NCBI RefSeq assembly: GCF_047948215.1
Contig: NC_134456.1
Span: 10,999,730 to 11,063,729, forward strand
Origin: Lycorma delicatula
Taxonomy: Eukaryota > Arthropoda > Insecta > Hemiptera > Fulgoridae
Direction: 5' to 3'
DNA length: 64,000 nucleotides
Made by a program: the position numbers and the translations under genes. The notes beneath the pieces are model-generated. The model was not told where the DNA came from and did no database searches. It was given only the letters and a program-made list of their open reading frames with translations. The first letter of the stretch is position 1. Each line of letters begins with the position of its first letter. Positions 23,700-34,448 of the stretch are shown piece by piece.

Positions 23700-25699
23700 G
23701 TGGTGTCCACATAAGATTTTTTTTTAATTAAAAAGTGTTTTGAAATTATCACATTTTTTACAAAATTGTTTTCTTTGTAACGTGTCGATGGACTATTAAT
23801 TTATAATTTCCATAATTAAATACATTTCTGCGATCACACTTTTAAAGAATAACATGATTTAAATTCCATGATTATGCAATTATGGAATCAGATTACGAAA
23901 CTGAACGAAAAATGAGTACAAGTTTGTTAATTTTCGTGTTTACTTTTTTTCCTATAAATATGAAATTTAATATAATATTTGAAGTATAATTGTTTAATAA
24001 TTTAATATTGTTTTACGTGCTTATTTAACAATATTTACGTTAATGTAACAGTTGTTAAATGTTAACTTTAATATATAGTTTTATAAAAATAACTCGTTAC
24101 ACATTTGTGTGGAATGAAGTTCCTAAGTAGTATAGGGCTTACTGATTGTTATTAATTTACTTTTTTTTAGAAAAACAAAACTATTCCTTTTAAAGTAATT
24201 GCGGCTAGGTTACTGAGATTCAGTATAAAACAAAATTTATATAATTAGAGTAACAAATAAGATGGATTTATTAAAGAGGCGATACAATCACCGAGTTAGA
24301 AAAGAAGAAAATATATAAAGAGTAGTTTCACGTTTTAAGTTTAAGAGTTTCTCATAAGTTGAAACTGAGAATTCATTACTCTTACAATAAATGGTAGTTT
24401 TCTTTGTTTCTCTTTTTCCCGACTTCTTATTTTAAAAAAACTCACGACTGTGCAAACCTGTAACGTAATAGTTACAAATGCGATGTCTTTGCGCTAATGG
24501 TGTAACAGCCGCACAACTATAAATAAAAGAAGCTTTATTCGTTGACTAAATACATCTTCACCAGGTATACTAAAGATCTCATGACTATCACAAAATTCAT
24601 GAATAAATCCTTAAGTTGAGCTTAAAAGGTGGTTCTTTAATTTGTAGCTATTCAAAGATTGACTATAATCTTTTAAAATTTTAAAAATTATCATATACAT
24701 TAATATTTATCAGTTTCTACGTTATTAAAATTTTTTTCTGGATTCAGCCATCTCCAATTCCCTTAATCTCAGTTTTTTTACATTTTGTCTTACTATAAAA
24801 TTAAGATCTAAAAATAGTATAGAAAACTTTACATTTCGCATCGATTCGACCTTTGACCTCATTACATTAAATATCAAACTGTGGAAATTGATGCAGAATG
24901 TAAGGGTATAGTCCGATAATAAATGTATGTTTATTGAGAAATTTATTAGTAAAAGAGTGGATTTTGTTAAAAAACAATATTGTGAAAGGGGAGGAGTTAA
25001 AAATCTGAAAGAAAGAAAAATCTGCTATTTAATATATGTCCTGTTTTTGATGCAGAATGTAAGGGTGATGTTTCGGCTCAGAAATCAAAGATCGAATCGG
25101 TAGGAAATATAAGGTTTAACTACTCCTAAAATTAGAAAATTTTTAAAAAGGTTGGTTTAGTTAAATTGTGAATAATTTATGGATTAATATTCCAACATTG
25201 TAGAGAAAATATATGTTGGGAAACATGTAGTATCCTGTAGCGATAATTTTGTAATACGTAGTTAATTTTTGTTTTTTTTTTACATTAAGTTACATTTCCA
25301 ATTAGTGTTTGAATTCAGCTTCATTAAAAAATAAATAAATAACATTCTACCATATTTTTAATTCATCATTTAAATCATATAATGATTTAATTAAATCACA
25401 TTATTAAATTACGTCATTTAATTAATTGAGCATTACAAATAAATGGAGTAGTTGATAAAATATCAACTTGTCTGGAAGAAAAAAATTTACCTCGATTATA
25501 TTTCTTATATAATAACAAAAGTATTTTACTAAGTTTGGCAGCGGTTTACTATTTAAATTTAAATAATTTTAGCTATTTCCAAAACACATTATTTTGAAGA
25601 CATTTGTAATATTATCTTATTTTCTTCCTGATGTATAAATTACATTCTGTTCAATTAGTGAACAATAAACAACTCTCAGACCCAGTGAGATGACGATAT
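23700..25699. other. AT-rich DNA without recognised gene
   Basis: A 19-bp word, gatgcagaatgtaagggt with flanking base, occurs twice (near 24892 and 25050). No reading frame of note. Confidence 0.5.
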
Positions 25700-26322
25700 A
25701 TTTTTTTTTTTCTTCAGTCATTTGACTGGTTTGATGCAGCTCTCGAAGATTCCCTATCTAGTGCTAGTCGTTTCATTTCGGTATACCCCCTACAACCTAC
25801 ATCCCCAAAAATTTGTTTTACATATTCCAAACGTTGCCTGCCTGCACAATTTTTTCCTTCTATCTGTCCCTCCAATATTAAAGCGACTATTCCAGGATGC
25901 CTTAATATGTGGCCTATAAGTCTATCTCTTCTTTTAACTATATTTTTCCAAATGCTTCTTTCTACATCTATTTACCGTAACACCTCTTCATTTATCACTT
26001 TATCCACCCATATGATTTTTAACATTATCCTATAGCACCGCATTTCAAAAGCTTCTAATCTTTTCTTCTCAGATACTCCGATCGTCCAAGTTTCACTTCC
26101 ATATAAAGCGACGCTTCAAATATATACTTTCAAAAATCTTTCCCTGACATTTAAATTAATTTTTGATGTAAAAAAATTATATTTATGACTGAAGGCTCGT
26201 TTTGTATGTGCTATTCGGCATTTTATGTCGCTCCTGCTTCGTCCATCTTTAGTAATTCTACTTCCCAAATAACAAAATTCTTCTACCTCCATAATCTTTT
26301 CTTCTCCTATTTTCATATTTAG
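25700..26322 (-). mobile_element. RTE-type LINE copy R-3, short
   Basis: The 3' tail (T run, then cttcagtcatttgactgg) and about 600 bp of the RT end are present. The minus frame 26116-26331 reads MKIGEEKIMEVEEFCYLGSR and FTSKINLNVRERFLKVY. Homology stops abruptly where SINE-A sequence begins. The missing base before cttcag and several private substitutions suggest an older copy. Confidence 0.9.
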
Positions 26323-26492
26323 GTTGACCATTCCTGAGATGTGTGATTATTTAATTGAATCCCAACCACCAAAGTGCTCCGGTATCCGCTGTCTGCTATT
26401 CAAATCCGTATAAAAGTAACTAATTTTTACTAGGATTCGGCCTTCTTAATCTTTGACTTCGAAATTGGTTACTAGACCAGCCCGGCGGGATA
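26323..26492 (-). mobile_element. SINE-A copy 4, joined to R-3
   Basis: It begins at ggttgaccattcctgagatg, so the tail third of the SINE is missing. It runs to the tRNA-like head, ending accagcccggcggga. It is more diverged than the other copies. Its left edge is the truncation edge of R-3. Confidence 0.8.
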
Positions 26493-26519
26493 TTTGTAAT
26501 ATGATTCTTAATATACAAA

Positions 26520-26940
26520 TAAATTAATGAGAATATCAGATTAATTTTGTTTTTATAATTAAGTTTTCAACAAGGGTATAAAAATTTTAACAAATTAGAA
26601 CAGGTAGATGAAAAATAGGAATTCTTGCTAAAGTTCTAACTTAAATCAACTTATCTAGAAACCAGCGTACTCACAAAAGATATAATTGTTTTATTTGTTT
26701 TTTTTTTTAATTTAATTTTTTCTTTGCGGTACATAGAATATTTTATAATTCTTGCGAACGCAGTGGCAAATCGCTGAAGTACAAGGGATACCGGTCACCA
26801 CAGTTCCCTAAAAATCAAATTAATTCTGGAACATTTTTCTGTGAATGGCACCTGAGACTCATATGTTTCTCTCCCCGCCTGAACATTGTACACTAATGAT
26901 AAATCAGCGTAGATTTTAAATATTAATTTATACGATAACG
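26520..26940. repeat. Inverted repeat pair, left arm
   Basis: Inverted relative to 29190-29640. Matching blocks include ttctgtgaatggcacctga and atcagcgtagattttaaat, which appear complemented in the right arm in the same relative order. Similarity is interrupted by small indels. Confidence 0.8.
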
Positions 26941-27767
26941 ATAATTTAAGGTGCGCTAAACTATTCCAGAGATTTATTGTTAAACCCTTTGCAAGCATGA
27001 AAAATGAACTTTTAATCTGATTAATTTTCTGCAAAGTAAAGTAAAGGGCTAACCAAAGTAAAATTAAATCAGTTAATTAACCAAAAGTGTTTAACTTTTG
27101 GGAAAGTTTGTGCGTATTCAGCTTGGATGTTTGTTTCTTACTTTTCATAGACATAAAATTATTTAAATATAAAGAATACTTGGACACTATAGTTCTGTAT
27201 GTTCGATCGCGTGTTTTTTGCAGCTAATTATATTTTTTCTGATTGTATTATTTTTTAAGTTATTATTATCTTAATTATATAATTTACTAAGTAAATATTA
27301 CTTATGTAAGTAGTACTTTTATCGTACTTATATATTTACATATTTGTTATCCAATGTTTTTATATTTATTGTCTAATTACTTATGAGTGCTTAGTTTTAT
27401 TTAAGTCGCCAATAACTCTTATTGTTGATGCAATAAATAAAAAATAAAAAAAAATAAATTATCTTCATAATATTTACTCAAAGATTTAGAATAATTACGC
27501 TAATTCTTTTATATAAAAAATTATTTTAAATTTAAACATTATTTATTACTTATAATTACTTATTTTTATAAAAATATTCATAAATAGCTTAGTTAAATAC
27601 ATCACTTCAATAATTATTTTAAATGTATTTTTTACATATAATTTGAGAATTTTTTAATTAATTATTAATTATAAATTAATTTGTAATTAATTAGATTTTG
27701 ATTATTAAGAAAATTATGGTTTTAATATATTATATGTATATACATTTATATTAAAATATATGTAAAT
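26941..27767. other. Very AT-rich spacer
   Basis: Long A/T runs and ttattatta-type text. No coding signal. Confidence 0.55.
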
Positions 27768-27818
27768 GTATATATATATATATATATATAATATATATAT
27801 GTGTGTGTGTGTGTGTGT
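27768..27818. repeat. (TA)n/(GT)n compound microsatellite
   Basis: About 33 bp of TA repeats followed by nine GT units. Confidence 0.9.
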
Positions 27819-27829
27819 ACTGACGTATA

Positions 27830-27965
27830 CATTTTTTTTCTTTTCAGTGAAAGAGCGTGGGCATCAACAGCTACGGTCATTAGCCAGGTGGAAATAGGTA
27901 GCGTATGAAAAGAAGCCATGCCTGAACGGGATTCGAACCTGGACCCCCGCACGAAATCCCGAGAT
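27830..27965 (-). mobile_element. SINE-B copy, diverged
   Basis: On the minus strand a B-box-like ggttcgaatcccg is followed by the catggcttcttttcat segment. This resembles the other SINE-B heads, with a different A-box side. The T-rich left edge fits an A tail. Confidence 0.55.
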
Positions 27966-28104
27966 AGATATTTTAAATAAAATGTCGAGATAATGTATTT
28001 TGAATTGAGATACACCTTAATAAAATAATTAATTGTAATACATGATTCGATAAAATTATTAAAAAAAGAGACCTAATGGTCACGGTTCGCCCGTTTATCA
28101 TTGG

Positions 28105-28416
28105 AAACTGGACACAACCCTTCTTTTTTTCTGTTTAGTCTCCGGAACCACTGTAACATATTACGTAAGAGGATGATATGTATGAATGTAAATGAAGGGT
28201 AATCTTGTACAGTCTCAGGTCAACCGTCCCTGAGAAGTGTGGTTAATTGAAACCCGACCACCAAAGAACACCGGTATCCACGATCTAGTATTCAAATCCG
28301 TGTAAAAGTAACTGCCTTTACCAGGATTTGAACTTTAGAACTCTCGAATTTGAGATCGGCTGATTTACGATAACGAGTTAATCACTAGACCAGCCCGGTG
28401 GGCTAACTGGACATAG
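28105..28416 (-). mobile_element. SINE-A copy 5 with target duplication
   Basis: Full-length SINE-A with tRNA-like head at the right (ending accagcccggtggg) and T-rich tail at the left. Flanks share aactggaca (28106-28114 and 28405-28413), a probable target duplication. It lies between the two inverted repeat arms. Confidence 0.87.
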
Positions 28417-29049
28417 CAGTGTAAATCGTAAAATTATCCCCGCAAAATCGAGGAGGACGTGGACCATAGCAAGGACAAAAACTCATAAGCTACCGAGACG
28501 AGAAAATCATAGTCACAATTGTCGATAAGAGAGTCGGATGATTTTTAGGGGGCATATTTACAATTTTATAAAAGAGAAAACATTTACGGTATAAAATATA
28601 CAATAAAAATACTCAATGTAAACACAGTTGCAGAATATTTCGCGTCTTACTTCTTGTACTGACTGTACAAGCACTGACGTTGACACCACGAACCGGTTAC
28701 GGAATGAAATGCGCACGCGCTACTATTGCTAATTTCTAACGAACGCCTTAAAGCAAACTATCCGTAGTCTTGCGCCAGAAGTCTGTCTAAAATCGAGTTG
28801 CTAAAAACGAGCAGCCAAACTTTATAATTTATTTTTCAGTTTTTAATAATTAATAAAATCATTAAAGTAATCGGGACAATTTACTATTATATGTATTTTT
28901 AATAATTTATTTCAGTTATTTTATTTTTGTGGACGAATAATTAATTAGGTTAAAATTTGGAATTAAGGATAATTTCAATTATTTCATTAAGTACGTGTGA
29001 AATATCTCTTCTGGCTAATTCAGAGGTTGAGATGAATGATTTATAGCGC
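28417..29049. other. Non-coding stretch without recognised feature
   Basis: Moderate base composition at 28420-28800, AT-rich after. No motif recognised. Confidence 0.45.
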
Positions 29050-29142
29050 GTTTGAAAATGTCACTCCTGACTAGGATTCGAACCCGGAAACTCCGGATGA
29101 AAGGCCGAGACGCTACCACTCACACCACGGAGGCCGGCACCT
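29050..29142 (-). mobile_element. SINE-B copy, best-preserved tRNA-like head
   Basis: The minus strand reads ggcctccgtggtgtgagtgg, then tagcgtctcggcctttcatc and gggttcgaatcctagtcagg. The A box (tggtgtgagtgg) and B box (ggttcgaatcc) are both close to the polymerase III consensus. This is a tRNA-derived head and not a functional tRNA: I could not fold a complete cloverleaf with acceptor stem. Confidence 0.75.
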
Positions 29143-29189
29143 TCTGTTATTTAGTCGCGTAAGAATACGCGCAAAAAATTCAGGTATCA

Positions 29190-29640
29190 TTCATCGTTTT
29201 CGTATATATTAATATTTAAAATCTACGCTGATTAATGTTTCAACGTTAAATTGGGGAAAGGAATACAAAGCTGCGCCTCAGGTGCCATTCACAGAAAAAT
29301 GTTCGAAACTACTTTGATTTTTGTGAATGATGACGATAAATACATGGAACTTTGGTGTCCAGTATTCATTATAATACGGTGATTTACCGTTCGCAAGAAT
29401 ATGAACATATTCTTTCTTCCACAAAGAAAAAGAAAACTGATAATAAAAAAATAAAATTATTTTTTTAGTGAGTACGCAGGTTTCTAGATAAATTGATCTT
29501 AAGTTAGAATCTTAGCAACAATTCCTATTTTTTACCTATTACCTATTCTGATTTCCTTGTTAGCATTTTTGTACCCTTGTTGGAAAAACTAATATTAAAA
29601 AAAGTTATTAATATCTATTCTCATTCGATTATTTATAAAT
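29190..29640. repeat. Inverted repeat pair, right arm
   Basis: Complement of 26520-26940 with indels. It carries tcaggtgccattcacagaaa and atttaaaatctacgctgat. Arms of about 420 bp enclose about 2.2 kb that contains SINE-A and SINE-B copies but no transposase frame. Confidence 0.8.
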
Positions 29641-30461
29641 TAAAATTATTTATACAAATGTTTAAATATTAATAAACGTATGAAATTAAATTAAATACAC
29701 TTTAGTTAATTAATACGATTAAGTTTTTCTTAAATGCAGTATTATATTAGGTCAGTAAAATTTACAAACCTTAATTTTAGATGAATTAAATGAACAGGGT
29801 AGTTTTTCTTTACCGTGGAGAAAAGAATACTTAGTGAGAAGAGCAGTGTGTGTTTTGTAGCAGAATCCTCTCACAGAGGTCATTCTGCGTCGTTGTTTCT
29901 AAGCTCATAGTCATGATTTAACTAACAATTACTATCAAGTAAGTCGTGAAATGGGTCGCAGTCAAAACCTTTTCTTTTTTACTTTCTTAGATATATATCT
30001 ATAAGCGTTTTTTGAGTAAAAAGTTTCTATTGCCAAGTATATTTTTTAAATTAATATGTATATATATACAAATATATATATTAAACTAATACTAGAATCA
30101 AATACTCTACCCCATTAGTTATTTTTTTAAAAACATAGAAATTTTACTTGTGAGTGTTCTTTAACTTATAAAAAAATCAGATCATCATCAATCAGCGTTA
30201 TCGTGTATGAAGCATTGAAATTCTTACGTTACGGGGAGTGTCATAGGCTATATAAATATATGTTTGTTTAATTGTAAGTACAAGGCCAAATATATATATA
30301 TACGTTATAAATGGATAATCGATACTATTTTCAGTATAGATTTATTTGTATCGAAAATAATTGTTTTAAGATCTGCTACGATATTGAATGAATGAATTAC
30401 GGTAATAAAATTTATTAATTTATTTTACAATTATTATTTCTGTTCTTATTTATTGTTTACT
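29641..30461. other. AT-rich DNA without recognised gene
   Basis: No coding or repeat structure seen besides short TA runs. Confidence 0.5.
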
Positions 30462-30530
30462 AGAAGGCCCGGCAATGCCTCGTTATCGCTAGATTTGAAT
30501 ATATATATATATATTCAACTGTGTCGATGT

Positions 30531-30568
<38 letters not shown>
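30462..30568. repeat. Short repeat fragment and (TA)n tracts
   Basis: The text tactagaaggcccggcaatg followed by cctcgttatcgctagatttg resembles the start of a widespread insect repeat, directly followed by TA tracts at 30499-30514 and 30534-30568. I cannot assign the class. Confidence 0.4.
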
Positions 30569-30572
<4 letters not shown>

Positions 30573-30676
30573 AACATAATATACTGTATATAATATATAA
30601 ATTAATAATGTTAATATAATACATGTTATATAATTTATAATTATATATTTAATATAAATAAATATAATAATAACAC

Positions 30677-30688
30677 AGATACCATCGT
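30677..30688. repeat. Target-site duplication of R-4, left
   Basis: The 12-mer agataccatcgt is repeated exactly at 33992-34003. Confidence 0.92.
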
Positions 30689-33600
30689 TTTTTTTGTTTT
30701 TTTTTTGTCTTCAGTCATTTGACTGGTTTGATGCAGCTCTCCAAGATTCCCTATCTAGTGCTAGTCGTTTCATTTCAGTATACCCTCTACATCCTACATC
30801 CCTAACAATTTGTTTTACATACTCCAAACGTGGCCTGCCTACACAATTTTTCCCTTCTACCTGTCCTTCCAATATTAAAGCGACTATTCCAGGATGCCTT
30901 AGTATGTGGACTATGTAAGTCTGTCTCTTCTTTTAACTATATTTTTCCAAATGCTTCTTTCTTCATCTATTTGCCGCAATACCTCTTCATTTGTCACTTT
31001 ATCCACCCGTCTGATTTTTAACATTCTCCTATAGCACCGCATTTCAAAAGCTTCTAATCTTTTCTTCTCAGATACTCCGATCGTCCAAGTTTCACTTCCA
31101 TATAAAGCGACACTCCAAACATACACTTTCAAAAATCTTTTCCTGACATTTAAAATAATTTTTGATGTAAACAAATTATATTTCTTACTGAAGGCTCGTT
31201 TAGCTTGTGCTATTCGGCATTTTATATCGCTCCTGCTTCGGTCATCTTTAGTAATTTTACTTCCCAAATAACAAAATTCTTCTACCTCCATAATCTTTTC
31301 TCCTCCTATTTTCACATTCAGCGGTCCATCTTTGTTATTTTGACTACATTTCATTACTTTTGTTTTGTTCTTGTTTATTTTCACGCGATAGTTCTTGCGT
31401 AGGACTTCATCTATGCCGTTCATTGTTTCTTCTAAATCCTTTTTACTCTCGGCTAGAATTACTATATCATCAGCAAATCGTAGCATCTTTATCTTTTCAC
31501 CTTGTACTGTTACTCCGAATCTAAATTGTTCTTTAACATCATTAACTGCTAGTTCCATGTAAAGATTAAAAAGTAACGGATATAGGGAACATCCTTGTCG
31601 GACTCCCTTTCTTATTAGGGCTTCTTTCTTATGTTCTTCAATTGTTATTGTTGCTGTTTGGTTCCTGTACATGTTAGCAATTGTTCTTCTATCTCTGTAT
31701 TTGAACCCTAATTTTTTTAAAATGCTGAACATTTTATTCCAGTCTACGTTATCGAAAGCCTTTTCTAGGTCTATAAACGCCAAGTATGTCGGTTTGTTTT
31801 TCTTTAATCTTCCTTCTACTATTAATCTGAGGCCTAAAATTGCTTCCCTTGTCCCTATACTTTTCCTGAAACCAAATTGGTCTTCTCCTAACACTTCTTC
31901 CACTCTCCTCTCAATTCTTCTGTATAAAATTCTAGTTAAGATTTTTCATGCATGACTAGTTAAACTAATTGTTCTGTATTCTTCACATTTATCTGCCCCT
32001 GCTTTCTTTGGTATCATAACTATAACACTTTTTTTGAAGTCTGATGGAAATTCTCCTTTTTCATAAATATTACACACCAGTTAACCGGTATACACCAGTA
32101 TAATCTATCAATCGCTTCCTCACCTGCACTGCGCAGTAATTCTACAGGTATTCCGCCTATTCCAGGAGCCTTTCTGCCATTTAAATCTTTTAATGCTCTC
32201 TTAAATTCAGATCTCAGTATTGTTTCTCCCATTTCATCCTCCTCAACTTCCTCTTCTTCCTCTATAACACCATTTTCTAATTCATTTCCTCCGTATAACT
32301 CTTCAATATATTTCACCCATCTATCGACTTTACCTTTCGTATTATATATTGGTGTACCATCTTTGTTTAACACATTATTAGATTTTAATTTATGTACCCC
32401 AAAATTTTCCTTAACTTTCCTGTATGCTCCGTCTATTTTACCAATGTTCATTTCTCTTTCCACTTCTGAACACTTTTCTTTAATCCACTCTTCTTTCACC
32501 AGTTTGCACTTCCTGTTTATAGCATTTCTTAATTTCCGATAGTTCCTTTTACTTTCTTCATCACTAGCATTCTTATATTTTCTACGTTCATCCATCAGCT
32601 GCAATATATCGTCTGAAACCCAAGGTTTTCTACCAGTTCTCTTTATTCCGCCTAAGTTTGCTTCTGCTGATTTAAGAATTTCCTTTTTAACATTCTCCCA
32701 TTCTTCTTCTACATTTTCTACCTTATCTTTGTTACTCAGACCTCTTGCGATGTCCTCCTCAAAAATCTTCTTTACCTCCTCTTCCTCAAGCTTCTCTAAA
32801 TTCCACCGATTCATCTGACACCTTTTCTTCAGGTTTTTAAACCCCAATCTACATTTCATTATCACCAAATTATGGTCGCTATCAATGTCTGCTCCAGGGT
32901 AAGTTTTGCAGTCAACGAGTTGATTTCTAAATCTTTGCTTAACCATGATATAATCTATCTGATACCTTCCAGTATCGCCTGGCTTTTTCCAAGTGTATAT
33001 TCTTCTATTATGATTTTTAAATTGGGTGTTGGCAATTACTAAATTATACTTCGTGCAAAATTCTATAAGTCGGTCCCCTCTTTCATTCCTTTTGCCCAGC
33101 CCGTATTCACCCACTATATTTCCTTCCTTGCCTTTTCCAATGCTTGCATTCCAATCTCCAACTATTATTAAATTTTCATCTCCTTTTACGTGTTTAATTG
33201 CTTCATCAATCTCTTCGTATACACACTCTACCTCATCATCATCATGGGCGCTTGTAGGCATATAGACGTTAACAATCGTTGTCGGTTTAGGTTTTGATTT
33301 TATCCTTATTACAATGATTCTATCGCTATGCGTTTTGAAATACTCCACTCTCCTCCCTATCTTCTTGTTCATCACGAAACCTACTCCTGCCTGCCCATTA
33401 TTTGACGCTGAGTTAATTACTCTAAAATCACCTGACCAAAAGTCGCCTTCCTCTTCCCACCGAACCTCACTAATTCCTACTATATCCACATTTGTCCTAC
33501 CCATTTCCCTTTTTAAATTTTCTAGCCTACCAACCTTTTTCAAGCTTCTAACATTCCACGCTCCGACTCGTAGAATGTTATTTTTTAATTTTCTGGTACC

Positions 33601-33991
33601 CCTTCCTTAGTAGTCCCCATCCGGAGATCCGAACGGGGGACTATTTTACCTCCGGAATATTTTACCAAGGAAGGCGCCTCCATTATTGCTATGTGAACAT
33701 GCAGAGAGCCACATTTTCTTGGAAAAAAAGCAGCTGTAGTTTTCCATTGCTTTCAGCTGCGCAGTACTCAGAGGACTGAGTGATGTTGATACGGCCGTTT
33801 AAGTCGTCCTGACTTACGCCCCTAACAACTACTGAAAGAGCTGCTGCCCTCTTTCAGGAATCATTCCTTAGTCTGGCTCTCATTCCTTAGATACCTCTCC
33901 GATACGGTTGCAGCTTCGGTCCAGCTACTCTGTATCCCTGAGCACTCAAGCCCCCTCACCAACGGCAAGGTCTCATGATTCATAGAGGAGG
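30689..33991 (-). mobile_element. RTE-type LINE copy R-4, full length
   Basis: The element is complete at about 3.3 kb. The 3' end is a T-rich tract and gtcttcagtcatttgactgg on the left. The 5' untranslated region on the right ends at catagagg and is shared with R-7 and R-8. A 12-bp target duplication brackets it exactly. One large reading frame encodes endonuclease then reverse transcriptase, as in the RTE clade, which has a single ORF and short 3' end. R-4 shares with R-8 a Met-to-Val change (YRVKINKNKTK), suggesting a common subfamily. It serves as the reference for the other copies. Confidence 0.96.
30711..33683 (-). pseudogene. Endonuclease-reverse transcriptase of R-4, inactivated
   Basis: From the start MEAPSLVKYSGG the protein would be about 990 residues. 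The APE-type endonuclease has VDIVGISEVRW (catalytic Glu), VYMPTSA, IIVGDWNASIG (Asp/Asn), QIDYIMV and DIDSDHNLVIM (Asp-His pair). The RT has LNGRKAPGIGGIPVELL, DQFGFRKSIGTREAILGLRL, AFIDLEKAFDNVDW, FADD near residue 740, and EEFCYLGSKITKD. Lesions: one base is missing near 33599 (frameshift between start and endonuclease); a 14-base insertion near 32080-32105 repeats acaccagt and shifts the frame; HASKIL has become HA-stop-KIL near 31950; a 2-base insertion near 30917 shifts the C-terminus. It is dead in cis, but the domains are otherwise well kept. Confidence 0.93.
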
Positions 33992-34003
33992 AGATACCAT
34001 CGT
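33992..34003. repeat. Target-site duplication of R-4, right
   Basis: Exact copy of the 12-mer agataccatcgt at 30677-30688. Confidence 0.92.
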
Positions 34004-34378
34004 AATAAATGAATAATCTTTTGAAGAAATCGCATTTGGTAAAAATGATACGAGGGACGGGTAAATGTATAAAATTGGAGAAAAATACGAATTTAAAAAT
34101 GTAAGTTTTAGTTTTATATTCGTAATAAAAACTTTAAGAATTTTAACCGCTTCATTTTTTTTAGCAATGCGCTTACATTTTGACTTATTATCTTGTATAA
34201 TTGAAACATAATTCCTTAAATTATTTTTAAAGATTTTGTGTCTTTACTTTTTTATTTCTGTATTAATATGTATAAATATACATTTATATATATTTATATT
34301 TACAATATTTATTAAACTCATATATTGCAGATACCAAAAATTTTATAATATGGTCCCCTTGTACGCAAATCATAACTA

Positions 34379-34410
34379 ACAATCATGCCGTCGCATGACG
34401 GCATGATTGT
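34379..34410. repeat. Perfect 14-bp hairpin
   Basis: acaatcatgccgtc is followed by the 4-nt loop gcat and the exact complement gacggcatgattgt. It overlaps the next hairpin by two bases. Confidence 0.95.
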
Positions 34411-34448
34411 ATTAAATGTCAGTTGCCGTCGCAACTGACATTTAATAC
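34409..34448. repeat. Perfect 18-bp hairpin
   Basis: gtattaaatgtcagttgc, loop cgtc, then the exact complement gcaactgacatttaatac. Both hairpins contain the same core, tgccgtcgca (34386-34395 and 34424-34433). No transposon end, terminator or gene is adjacent. Confidence 0.95.

Noticed and set aside
27746..28015. Minus frame ending in a His-Thr/Tyr-Ile repeat
   Set aside because: It is a translation of the GT/TA microsatellite and a SINE-B copy.
29050..29142. Possible tRNA gene
   Set aside because: A and B boxes are good, but no full cloverleaf can be folded and the sequence recurs as a SINE head.
30694..31955. Several plus-strand frames over the R-4 RT
   Set aside because: Antisense to the RT. 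The same shadow frames occur over R-1, R-5, R-6 and R-8.
33026..33610. Plus-strand frames opposite the R-4 endonuclease
   Set aside because: They are antisense shadows of the minus-strand LINE ORF and recur with every copy; Ser/Phe/Leu-rich without motif.
34379..34448. Bacterial rho-independent terminators
   Set aside because: No T tract follows either stem and the genome is eukaryotic.
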